From Clostridia bacterium (GTDB lineage Bacteria > Bacillota > Clostridia > Oscillospirales > CAG-272), in NCBI GenBank assembly GCA_024404655.1, contig JAKSPR010000157.1:1-6850 (forward strand): a stretch of 6,850 nucleotides of DNA. Reading direction: 5' to 3'. Every line of letters starts with the position of its first letter. The stretch's first letter is position 1. Positions 1 to 5,714 of this stretch are shown here, one piece after another. The notes below the pieces were generated by a model. The model did not search any database, was not told the origin of the DNA, and was given only the letters and a program-made list of their open reading frames with translations. The position numbers were made by a program, and so were the translations under genes.

Positions 1-1103
1 CGTCCGGCAACAAGAAGGTTCGAGAGTCCCACAGGGGTCAGACAGCGATAGGGGATACCATGGGATTCGCCCTTGCCGTAACGACAGGATTCCCCGTTGC
101 CGCCGTGGATATCGAGATAATAGCAGTTCCGTGCGATCTCGTCGGGGAACGTGCGGCGTGCAAGATAATCATCCTTTGTCAGCACATAGTCACCCTTCAC
201 ACGGCGTGACTGCCGGATACCCATCAAAGGTGCGGTCTGGACAAGGAACGCATCGGAGAACACATCCGGGGCATATTCCTTGAAAGCAGCGAGAAAGCTC
301 TCCGCAATCTTACGTCCCTGAATATAGGCGTTTGAGACGGCTTGTGGATCGGTGGTGTCGAATTTCATGTGTCCCGCATTGAAGGTCAATGTACTGGGGC
401 CGACAAGTGATGTACAGCAGTGAGTATCAATGATATCCGGATACTTCCCGTCACGGACGATGGCATGGATAGGGCTGTTCGGGTTGCCTGCATGGCAGGT
501 TCCCTGCTTTTTGTAGGCTTCCACGTTGACATTCGTAATCGTAAAGCAGTGCGTACTCCACTGGATCGAATGATTTTCGAGGATCTCCGCGTCCGCGGCA
601 TAGGCAAGCGCTGCATCACCCGTACAGTCGATGAAGGTCTTTGCCTTCCATGCGGTCATGCCTTCGATGCCGACGGTGATCAGATGCGTGATCTTATCGC
701 CCTCGCGCTGTACACCGCAGAGCCGGGTATTGAAGCGGACATCTGCACCGTTTTCCGTGACCAGTTCGTCATAAACCCGCTTGAGCTTCTCAGCGTCGAT
801 ATTGACCCAGTCCAGATGCGTTCCCGTGTATTCCGGCGCCATACGTGCCCGCAGACGCAGAAAAACGGTCTCAGCAAGTGAACGGTACACCATTTTTTCT
901 TTGTCGGAGAACGGACACCAGGCGGGAACCAGTCCCGAGGTTCCCATGCCGCCGAGCGCACCGGTCGCTTCGATTAAAAGGACCTTTTTCCCTTCTCGCG
1001 CGGCAGCGGCAGCAGCGGTACAGCCGGATGGACCACCTCCAACGACGATAATATCATAACGGTCATCGACTTTCATATCAAAGGTAACGGAGATTTCTGC
1101 CAT
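1..1103 (-). CDS. FAD-dependent oxidoreductase (FAD_oxidored-like), N-terminal 367 residues; C-terminus cut by window edge
   Basis: The frame is open from an ATG at 1103-1101 to the left edge (367 codons plus two bases). It opens with a dinucleotide-binding Rossmann fold: DIIVVGGGPSG at about 17-27 (GxGxxG-type loop), with the strand KKVLLIE ending in the acidic E45 that normally contacts the FAD ribose. LGGMGTSG follows, a typical FAD-contact segment of the PF12831 (FAD_oxidored) group. Further on are IDCTGDAAL (158-166), the conserved [D]xTGDA motif, and IPYRCLTPVGLSNLLVAG (350-367), the motif preceding the final FAD-binding segment. Roughly the last 60-100 residues are therefore probably missing. 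The start is supported by AGAGGAG eight bases upstream. Seen: the motifs. Known of the family: redox flavoproteins of very varied substrates. No signal peptide or membrane segment is visible, so a cytosolic enzyme is likely. The substrate cannot be told from this part. G+C is higher than in the upstream ATPase gene (33 of 60 bases at 601-660). Confidence 0.9.
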   Translation of the reverse strand, partial: MAEISVTFDMKVDDRYDIIVVGGGPSGCTAAAAAAREGKKVLLIEATGALGGMGTSGLVPAWCPFSDKEKMVYRSLAETVFLRLRARMAPEYTGTHLDWVNIDAEKLKRVYDELVTENGADVRFNTRLCGVQREGDKITHLITVGIEGMTAWKAKTFIDCTGDAALAYAADAEILENHSIQWSTHCFTITNVNVEAYKKQGTCHAGNPNSPIHAIVRDGKYPDIIDTHCCTSLVGPSTLTFNAGHMKFDTTDPQAVSNAYIQGRKIAESFLAAFKEYAPDVFSDAFLVQTAPLMGIRQSRRVKGDYVLTKDDYLARRTFPDEIARNCYYLDIHGGNGESCRYGKGESHGIPYRCLTPVGLSNLLVAG

Positions 1104-1183
1104 AATAATGACTCCTCTGGTACAATATTAGCGTAGCTGCAGTCGGTACCACGACAGTATTTGCTGCTATGCTATTTGGGGTT
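1104..1183 (-). other. 80-base gap between ATPase and oxidoreductase genes; no clear terminator or promoter
   Basis: The gap holds the oxidoreductase ribosome-binding site and a 6-bp inverted repeat, TGGTAC (1118-1123) and GTACCA (1146-1151). A TAATAT at 1125-1130 resembles a -10 box, but it has no -35 partner at normal spacing and would start transcription right at the ribosome-binding site. No GC-rich hairpin with a T run follows the ATPase stop codon. Read-through from the ATPase promoter is therefore plausible but unproven. Confidence 0.45.
1112..1118 (-). promoter_or_regulatory. Ribosome-binding site of the FAD oxidoreductase
   Basis: AGAGGAG on the minus strand, separated by eight bases from the ATG at 1103. 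It fixes the start choice, because no better-placed start codon lies upstream in this frame. Confidence 0.8.
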
Positions 1184-2572
1184 TTAGCTGTACAGCAGGA
1201 CATTTGGGTGCTTACCTGCATATTCTTCCAGTTCCGGTGTGAAGCCATTTGCACCGAATATCACATAGTAGGTGCGGCGGTTCTGCACGTTCCAGGTCAC
1301 TGATTTTGATTTTTCTTCCAGTGAGAGCAGGACATTGATTCCAACCGGATCAGACCAGTACTTGCATTCGCCAAGAATCAGGTTCTTTCCATCCGGATCG
1401 AGAGCTGCAATGTCGATTTCGACTTTGTTGTCCCAATATCGTCCGATTTTGGAGAAATGAAAATCCCATGTGCCGGCTGCATTCAGCTCCCACATTTTTT
1501 CGCGGCATACATCTTCATAGACAAAGGCTACATGATGACTGATAAATCCTTGACGGATCTTTGAAATGACAATATCGCTGTTACCGCTCTCAATGAAGCT
1601 GAGATTTGGATAAATAAAGGCAAACCAAAAACGAAGATAGTTGTCCTTGATTTTATAAAGACCTTTTTTGCTTTTTTCAGGATTATCTTCGGTAATGGGT
1701 ACTTCCCGTTCCAAAATATCCAGATCGATCAGTGTTTTCAGATACTTTGTCAGGCTGGTAGCTTTGGTTTCCAATACGGTGGAGATAGCGGACAGCTTTG
1801 AATTTCCTGCAGCAATGGCTTTGATCAAAGCAAAGTAGCTGCCGATTTCGCTGACTTCCTGCTGCAGCAGAAAGTGCGGCTCATCATAAAGATAGCTGGA
1901 AGTATCGAGAATATTCCGTTCGATGGCATCATAGATATCATCGTTCCCACGGAACAATTCAATGTACTTGGGAACACCGCCAGTAACCGCATACATTTCG
2001 ATCAGCTGATTTTCATCAGCATCGGGAAAGAACTGCCGGTAATATCTGAATGGAATCTGTTTCAGTCTGATTTGTGCTGTCCGTCTGCCATAAAGAGGAC
2101 TGTCATAATTCAATGTCTGGGACTTCATCATGGAGATAAGAGAACCGCAGAGAATAACCATCACTGATTTATTTTTGAGCTGTTCTTCCCAAATCCGTTG
2201 GAAGATCGATGGAAAAGCGGGATTGGATTTTCCGATATACTGAAATTCGTCAATGACGATTACCGGTTTCTGATCAAAGGACGTGTTAATGATTGCCTTG
2301 AAGATGACATCCCAGGATGAAACAGCCGCGCTGCGGAGCAGATCGCTCTGGATGAAGTCAGCAGCTTTTTCCTTGAACGCATTACGGTTTTGCGCCTCCG
2401 GCTCTTCACTGGCGAGGAAGAACAGGGCGTTTTTGTTTTTGATAAACTCAGAAATCAAAGTAGTTTTACCAACCCGTCTACGTCCGTACAGTATCACCAG
2501 TGCCGATCCGCTGCGACCATATTCATTTTCAAGGGTTTTCATTTCGGATCCGCGGTCGATAAACCTTACCAT
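1184..2572 (-). CDS. AAA-type ATPase with DUF234-like C-terminal domain (PD-(D/E)XK nuclease-like motif)
   Basis: A 462-residue protein of the ATPase_2/DUF234 type (COG1672-like). The N-terminus FIDRGSEMKTLENEY is the usual family opening. Walker A is GRRRVGKTT at 30-38, Walker B is VIVIDEF at 104-110 (D108, E109), and a sensor-1-like ILCGS sits at 140-144. GRRT (162-165) and TGGVPKY (197-203) are also typical of the family. A winged-helix-like region spans about 245-295. The C-terminal part has E353, VEIDIAAL (D387) and GECKYW (E402, K404), matching the D-x(n)-ExK pattern of PD-(D/E)XK nucleases. No membrane segment is visible. The start at 2572 is chosen because GAGGTGA lies five bases upstream. 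A longer frame beginning with TTG at 2611 would start upstream of the predicted transcription start. The gene has its own promoter, and part of its coding sequence is AT-rich (40 G+C of 120 bases at 1561-1680, against 30 of 60 at 5041-5100 in sbcC). Biological role is unknown; defence, mobile-element or nucleoprotein functions are inference only. Confidence 0.9.
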   Translation of the reverse strand: MVRFIDRGSEMKTLENEYGRSGSALVILYGRRRVGKTTLISEFIKNKNALFFLASEEPEAQNRNAFKEKAADFIQSDLLRSAAVSSWDVIFKAIINTSFDQKPVIVIDEFQYIGKSNPAFPSIFQRIWEEQLKNKSVMVILCGSLISMMKSQTLNYDSPLYGRRTAQIRLKQIPFRYYRQFFPDADENQLIEMYAVTGGVPKYIELFRGNDDIYDAIERNILDTSSYLYDEPHFLLQQEVSEIGSYFALIKAIAAGNSKLSAISTVLETKATSLTKYLKTLIDLDILEREVPITEDNPEKSKKGLYKIKDNYLRFWFAFIYPNLSFIESGNSDIVISKIRQGFISHHVAFVYEDVCREKMWELNAAGTWDFHFSKIGRYWDNKVEIDIAALDPDGKNLILGECKYWSDPVGINVLLSLEEKSKSVTWNVQNRRTYYVIFGANGFTPELEEYAGKHPNVLLYS

Positions 2573-2577
2573 GACAG

Positions 2578-2584
2578 TCACCTC
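2578..2584 (-). promoter_or_regulatory. Ribosome-binding site of the ATPase gene (decides the start)
   Basis: GAGGTGA on the minus strand, five bases before the ATG at 2572-2570. It is an exact stretch of the complement of the 16S rRNA 3' end. It favours the 462-residue product over the 475-residue reading that begins with TTG at 2611. Confidence 0.85.
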
Positions 2585-2612
2585 ATATAACAAGATATTA
2601 TCAAACATCAAT

Positions 2613-2641
2613 ATTATACCATGAATTTTTTATTATTTCAA
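2613..2641 (-). promoter_or_regulatory. Sigma-A-type promoter of the ATPase gene
   Basis: On the minus strand, TTGAAA (2641-2636) is followed after exactly 17 bases by a perfect TATAAT (2618-2613). Transcription should begin near 2606, giving a leader of roughly 34 bases before the ATG at 2572 with the ribosome-binding site inside it. The match is close enough to consensus to suggest high basal strength unless repressed. An inverted repeat overlaps the -35 box. Confidence 0.85.
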
Positions 2642-2657
2642 GTATAATAATTGAAAT
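2635..2657. repeat. Inverted repeat overlapping the -35 box of the ATPase promoter (possible operator)
   Basis: ATTTCAA (2635-2641) and TTGAAAT (2651-2657) are perfect 7-bp arms around nine bases. The left arm contains the whole -35 hexamer, so a bound dimeric repressor would block RNA polymerase. The region is very AT-rich, so chance is a real alternative. No second copy of the site was seen in the window. Confidence 0.35.
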
Positions 2658-2688
2658 TATAATTAGCTGATTTCGATGATACGGTATT

Positions 2689-2740
2689 GTGAACTACCCA
2701 CCACTTAATGCAAGCATTTGAAGTGGGGGCTTCTTCCTGC
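2689..2740 (-). mobile_element. Orphan IS200/IS605-type right end (tnpB-associated subterminal hairpin)
   Basis: Read on the minus strand, this stretch runs GAAGCCCCCACTT, hairpin, AAGTGGTGGGTAGTTCAC, and ends at about 2689. The hairpin has CCACTT/AAGTGG arms (2701-2706 and 2721-2726), an outer CCC/GGG stem with a bulged A, and an inner AATG/CATT stem closing a four-base loop, with two bulged bases. From memory, a GGGTAGTTCAC-like end behind such a bulged hairpin is characteristic of right ends next to tnpB in Bacillota IS200/IS605 elements. No tnpA or intact tnpB is present. A 44-codon open frame (2839-2705) running into the hairpin ends with DKEAGRSPHF, which resembles tails of TnpB proteins that read into the transposon end. 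It could be a remnant of a full element or a non-autonomous derivative. Confidence 0.55.
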
Positions 2741-2800
2741 TTCCTTGTCCAAGTTATTATCACACAAACAGCCAATCAACATGGCTTTTCCCTTTTTCCA
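2689..2800 (-). ncRNA. Possible orphan omega-RNA (reRNA)-like scaffold upstream of the transposon right end
   Basis: In tnpB-bearing IS200/IS605 elements the guide RNA is made from the 3' end of tnpB through the right end, and the flanking DNA forms the guide. Here the sequence before the right end has a small stem, AGCCA/TGGCT around seven bases, then an A/G-rich linker with GGACAAGGAAGCAGGAAG leading into the terminal hairpin. Any guide would be the sequence just below 2689. No promoter was recognised for it, and there is no TnpB in the window. The call rests on layout alone and is weak. Confidence 0.25.
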
Positions 2801-2826
2801 ACTGGCAAACTCGGGTTGTAACACAC

Positions 2827-2881
2827 TATCGGCAAAATATCAAGAAAAATCAACTGATATTCATCTCTATTTTTGCCGATA
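2827..2881. repeat. Perfect 11-bp inverted repeat with nested 7-bp inverted repeat (55-base palindromic element)
   Basis: TATCGGCAAAA (2827-2837) and TTTTGCCGATA (2871-2881) are perfect 11-bp arms around 33 bases. Inside, AATATCA (2836-2842) and TGATATT (2855-2861) form a second perfect pair. On the right the element runs into CGATATCG (2877-2884) and then seven A residues. It lacks the hairpin-then-T-run layout of an intrinsic terminator on either strand. It may be the left part of the same small mobile element whose right end lies at 2689, or an independent palindromic repeat. Confidence 0.75.
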
Positions 2882-2918
2882 TCGAAAAAAATCATTCATT
2901 GCCCGCCGCTGTCAATAA

Positions 2919-2927
2919 CACCTCCTC
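2919..2927 (-). promoter_or_regulatory. Strong Shine-Dalgarno sequence without a real gene
   Basis: GAGGAGGTG on the minus strand, followed at proper spacing by TTG at 2915-2913, seven codons and a TGA at 2894-2892. This is as good a ribosome-binding site as any in the window, yet the reading frame is only seven residues long. It may be the front end of a gene that once followed sbcC and was lost at the mobile-element boundary. Confidence 0.4.
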
Positions 2928-2933
2928 ACAACG

Positions 2934-2949
2934 TGCAGTCCGCTGCACA
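2934..2949. repeat. Short perfect hairpin 27 bases after the sbcC stop
   Basis: GTGCAG and CTGCAC form a 6-bp stem around a four-base loop. The sequence after it on the minus strand is GTTGTGAGG, with no T run, so it is not a classic intrinsic terminator. It could protect the 3' end of the sbcDC message or be part of the neighbouring mobile scar. Confidence 0.45.
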
Positions 2950-2976
2950 GATGATCCATATTCGGTGTATACTGAA

Positions 2977-5637
2977 TCATTCCACTGCAAGGATACTGCC
3001 CGATTCCCGTTTGATGACATGAAGGTGCGTGGGAATATTAGCTTCCAGAAGCTGAACATGGCTGATGATGCCGATGGTACCTGTTCCCCTCCGGACGCTG
3101 TCAAGCACATCCATGGCATCCCTGATCGAGCTCTCGTCAAGGGTTCCGAAGCCCTCGTCAATGAAAAGTGCTTCGATCTGGACGCCGGATCTCTGGGCAA
3201 CCGTGGACATACCGATGGAAAGTGCCAGCGACACCAGGAATTTTTCACCGCCTGAAAGCATGGCAATGCTGCGTCCTTCCCTTTCGGGGCTCCGGCTGTC
3301 GTGGACCTTGAGTTCAAGACCGCGCTTGTTGCCTGATCCCTTATCATCCGTACGGAACAGATGATATCTTCCGCCGTGGACTTTAGAAAGCATCCGGTTG
3401 GCTTCCCCGATGACCTGATTGAACATGATTGCAAGGACATAGCGCTGCAGGCCGATACCGGTATCCCCGCGGAGCTTTCTTGCAAATGCCAGATCATTGT
3501 CTGCCTGCTTCATACAGGTATCCACATGTTTCTGTTTCTTATCAAGATCAGTCAGCAGATTCACAAGGCGTTCTGCCGTCGTTTTCTGTCTTTCGGAATC
3601 CTTTATGTACTGCCTGTTCTCATCGTCAATTTCCTTGAGACGTTCCGGGAATTTTTCTGCGTCAGGCTCGGTCACCCCAGCAAGCTCCGACTGCTTCTGG
3701 TCAATTTCTTCGGTCTTCCCCTGCAGTCTGGTATGATATTCCGCGATCTTCTGCTGGTACCGCATCCGCTCGTCATCAGAGAGGAGATTTTCCTTCACAG
3801 TCGGAATATCCTCAAATCCGCAGTTCAGCATCTGTACCCTGAGCGCGTTTTTTCTGATTCCGAGAAGTTCTTCGGCTGATACTGCGCTGGTTTTTGCATT
3901 CTCGATCTGACCGCGCAGTCCTGCCAGCGTGTTCTGCGCATCGGTCAGCGCTTTCTGCAGTTTTACGCTCTTTTCCTGATAGTCCGAAATGGTTCTGCCG
4001 GCTTTCGCAATTTCCCGATCCAGTGCCTTCAGGTCCGGAATTCCCTCGATCAGATTTCCGGCATCTGCCTGATATGCAGCTTCCAGCATTGCAAAGGCAT
4101 TCTTTTTTTCTTCAAAAGCACTCCGGATCTTATCCCGGTCAAGTTCTGCTGCACGTCTCTGATCGTCTGCCTTTTTCCATTGTTTTCTTGAGTCGTCTGC
4201 TTCTTTGTCCTTGATCTCAAGCTCCACCCGGCTGACGCTTTCAGTGAGCTTCTCTGCCGGTTCCGGATGATGGGTACTGCCGCAGACAGGACATTTTTCA
4301 TTGTCTTTCAGCTCCGACGCGATCTCGCCGTAGATGCCTTCAATATAGAGTTTGTGATACCGGTCAGCCTTCTCTCTGGCCGCCTCGTATTTTTCGTTTT
4401 CCCTGGCTTCCGATTCCTTTTTTGCAGTAAGCAGTACTTCCGCCCGGTCAAGTTTATCAAAAAGCGCTGACAGTTCATCTTCTGCTGCTTTATACTGCTT
4501 CCGTCTCTCACCGATCGACTGATAGATCTCCCGCCTGCTTTTGTATCTGCCGATCATCTCGTTCAGCGATTCCACAGGAGAATTGGCTTCGTGTTCACTC
4601 TTTTCTTTTTCTGCGCGTTTTTCCTCTTCTTCTGCGGCGGGGATCCTGTTTTCCAGAAGCTTTAACTCGCGCTGTTTCTCGCTGAAATCCGCATCTGCTT
4701 TTTCATAGTCAGAAAGCGGTTCTCTGACCTGCTCCGCCTTTCCTGAAAGCTCCAGTGTGCGCTCTGTTCTGTCAATTTCAGGCCTTTTTCCATCCAGCAC
4801 TGCTTTTTCTTTTTCCAGGCCGCGGAGGATCTCAAACTGTTCGGCGAGCTTTCTGTCACGGTCGAGTTCTTCCCGTTTTTTATCCCCCCGGAATGCAGTA
4901 TGCTTCTGCTCCCGCTCCTTCTGCTCTTCCTGCAAAGAAAGGATCTGTTCGGAAAGTGCCGCAAGGTCGGAAAGCCCCTCCTGGGCAAGGGCCTGCTCAA
5001 CATCCCGCCGGATATCCAGAAGCACCTGTCTTCTGCTGTTTGCCGCATCATAGAAGGCCTGTGCGTATTTTTCCCACTGCTCAGCGCCGAAGATCTTTTT
5101 GAGGATATCCTCTTTTTCTCCGGAGTCGGCCGTTAAGAACCGCTCGAACTGTCCCTGGGGCAGCAGAACGACCTGACGGAACTGGTCCTTTGTCAAACCG
5201 ATCAGTTCTGCCGCTTTCCGGTCGAGATCGTCTTTTTTCGGGTTCTCAAAAAACGGGATCACGTTTCCGTCTTCGTCGATCTCGCCCGCTTCCAGTTTCG
5301 GATCCAGCTTGACCCGTTTCTGTATCAGTTTTCTTGTGAAGACATATCTGTGACCGTGAACGGAAAAGGTAAAAGATACGATCGTATCCAGATCAGCACC
5401 AGCCTGTGTGCAGCGCCACTCTTCAAAATTATTTCTCCCGGCGGGGCGTTTCGTATCGCTGTCACCGGTACCGCCGCCGTACAGCGCATAGGTCATGGCA
5501 TCAAATATTGTGGTCTTTCCGCTTCCGGTATTGCCTTTGATGAGAAAGATCCCATTTTCCCCGAGCTTTTCAAAATCAATGATCTGCTTTTCAACAAAAG
5601 GCCCAAACGCCTGAATTTCAAGATACAGTGGTTTCAT
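2977..5637 (-). CDS. sbcC: Exonuclease subunit SbcC (Rad50-like SMC-type ATPase with zinc hook)
   Basis: An 886-residue ATPase subunit of the SbcCD complex, which binds DNA ends and hairpins and drives the SbcD nuclease in repair and palindrome processing. The N-terminal half-ATPase has MKPLYLEIQAFGPF and Walker A GNTGSGKTT (35-43). The Q-loop is LLPQGQFERFL with Q161 and Q163. Two long charged coiled-coil arms (about 205-445 and 465-715) flank the zinc hook CPVC at 449-452, in the context KCPVCGSTHHP. The C-terminal half has the ABC signature LSGGEKF (794-800), Walker B ALFIDEGFGTLD (823-834) with its D-loop, and H860 in the switch loop IISHVQLL. All ATPase elements are intact. The length is shorter than the E. 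coli protein (about 1050), which reflects shorter coils, but lies within the family range. AAAGGA nine bases upstream supports the ATG at 5637. It follows sbcD in the same direction after 77 bases, so the two are very probably one operon. Confidence 0.98.
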   Translation of the reverse strand: MKPLYLEIQAFGPFVEKQIIDFEKLGENGIFLIKGNTGSGKTTIFDAMTYALYGGGTGDSDTKRPAGRNNFEEWRCTQAGADLDTIVSFTFSVHGHRYVFTRKLIQKRVKLDPKLEAGEIDEDGNVIPFFENPKKDDLDRKAAELIGLTKDQFRQVVLLPQGQFERFLTADSGEKEDILKKIFGAEQWEKYAQAFYDAANSRRQVLLDIRRDVEQALAQEGLSDLAALSEQILSLQEEQKEREQKHTAFRGDKKREELDRDRKLAEQFEILRGLEKEKAVLDGKRPEIDRTERTLELSGKAEQVREPLSDYEKADADFSEKQRELKLLENRIPAAEEEEKRAEKEKSEHEANSPVESLNEMIGRYKSRREIYQSIGERRKQYKAAEDELSALFDKLDRAEVLLTAKKESEARENEKYEAAREKADRYHKLYIEGIYGEIASELKDNEKCPVCGSTHHPEPAEKLTESVSRVELEIKDKEADDSRKQWKKADDQRRAAELDRDKIRSAFEEKKNAFAMLEAAYQADAGNLIEGIPDLKALDREIAKAGRTISDYQEKSVKLQKALTDAQNTLAGLRGQIENAKTSAVSAEELLGIRKNALRVQMLNCGFEDIPTVKENLLSDDERMRYQQKIAEYHTRLQGKTEEIDQKQSELAGVTEPDAEKFPERLKEIDDENRQYIKDSERQKTTAERLVNLLTDLDKKQKHVDTCMKQADNDLAFARKLRGDTGIGLQRYVLAIMFNQVIGEANRMLSKVHGGRYHLFRTDDKGSGNKRGLELKVHDSRSPEREGRSIAMLSGGEKFLVSLALSIGMSTVAQRSGVQIEALFIDEGFGTLDESSIRDAMDVLDSVRRGTGTIGIISHVQLLEANIPTHLHVIKRESGSILAVE

Positions 5638-5644
5638 GTTCTGC

Positions 5645-5653
5645 TATCCTTTC
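5645..5653 (-). promoter_or_regulatory. Ribosome-binding site of sbcC
   Basis: GAAAGGATA on the minus strand, with AAAGGA ending nine bases before the ATG at 5637. Seven of its bases (AAGGATA, 5645-5651) are perfectly complementary to the loop of the hairpin just upstream, so access to it could depend on RNA folding. Confidence 0.7.
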
Positions 5654-5662
5654 TTCGGGACA

Positions 5663-5709
5663 GCGTCAGTGCAGCCGGGCATGAAGGATACCCGGTGAAT
5701 GCACTGCGC
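5663..5709 (-). promoter_or_regulatory. Two-tier hairpin in the sbcD-sbcC gap, loop complementary to the sbcC ribosome-binding site
   Basis: The outer stem pairs CAGTGCA with TGCACTG (5667-5673 and 5700-5706), extended by GCG/CGC (5663-5665 and 5707-5709) across one bulged base. After an asymmetric internal loop, the inner stem pairs CCGGG with CCCGG (5675-5679 and 5691-5695). The 11-base loop carries TATCCTT in the mRNA, the exact complement of AAGGATA in the sbcC Shine-Dalgarno region. The base of the stem lies five bases after the sbcD stop codon, where a terminating ribosome could melt it. No T run follows, so it is not an intrinsic terminator. The structure is seen in sequence; the regulatory role is inferred. 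Confidence 0.6.
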
Positions 5710-5714
5710 AGCCG

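Larger units (their letters stand above)
2642..2976. other. 335-base gene-free region with mobile-element scar between sbcC and the ATPase gene
   Basis: This stretch contains, from right to left: a 6-bp hairpin just after sbcC, a strong orphan ribosome-binding site with a seven-codon frame, a 55-base inverted repeat, an IS200/IS605-like right end, and the AT-rich upstream region of the ATPase promoter. No open frame in it resembles a known protein over a useful length. No intrinsic terminator for sbcC could be recognised, because no stable hairpin is directly followed by a T run on the minus strand. Confidence 0.7.

Noticed and set aside
420..881. 153-codon plus-strand open frame
   Set aside because: It lies antisense to the FAD oxidoreductase gene, which has clear family motifs. 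The plus-strand frame has no recognisable domain and no good ribosome-binding site.
2573..2611. Upstream TTG start giving the ATPase 13 extra residues
   Set aside because: The TTG at 2611-2609 and the adjoining ATG lie at or upstream of the transcription start expected from the TATAAT at 2613-2618, while the ATG at 2572 has GAGGTGA at ideal spacing.
2643..2663. TATAAT sequences on the plus strand as a divergent promoter
   Set aside because: Neither copy has a -35-like hexamer at 16-18 bases, and no plus-strand gene follows. They are expected in such AT-rich DNA.
2718..2918. 66-codon plus-strand open frame in the sbcC-ATPase gap
   Set aside because: It is the reverse complement of the transposon-end region, has no ribosome-binding site of note and crosses the 55-base inverted repeat. 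It is more likely a shadow of the mobile scar than a gene.
2934..2949. Hairpin after sbcC as a rho-independent terminator
   Set aside because: The 6-bp stem is followed by GTTGTGAGG rather than a T run on the minus strand. The seven-T run at 2891-2885 is about 40 bases further on and follows no stable stem.
2600..2976. CRISPR array
   Set aside because: The repeats here are inverted, not regularly spaced direct repeats, and no cas gene is present.
3361..3879. 172-codon plus-strand open frame inside sbcC
   Set aside because: Antisense to an intact sbcC with all ATPase motifs. Long antisense frames are common opposite coiled-coil coding sequence.
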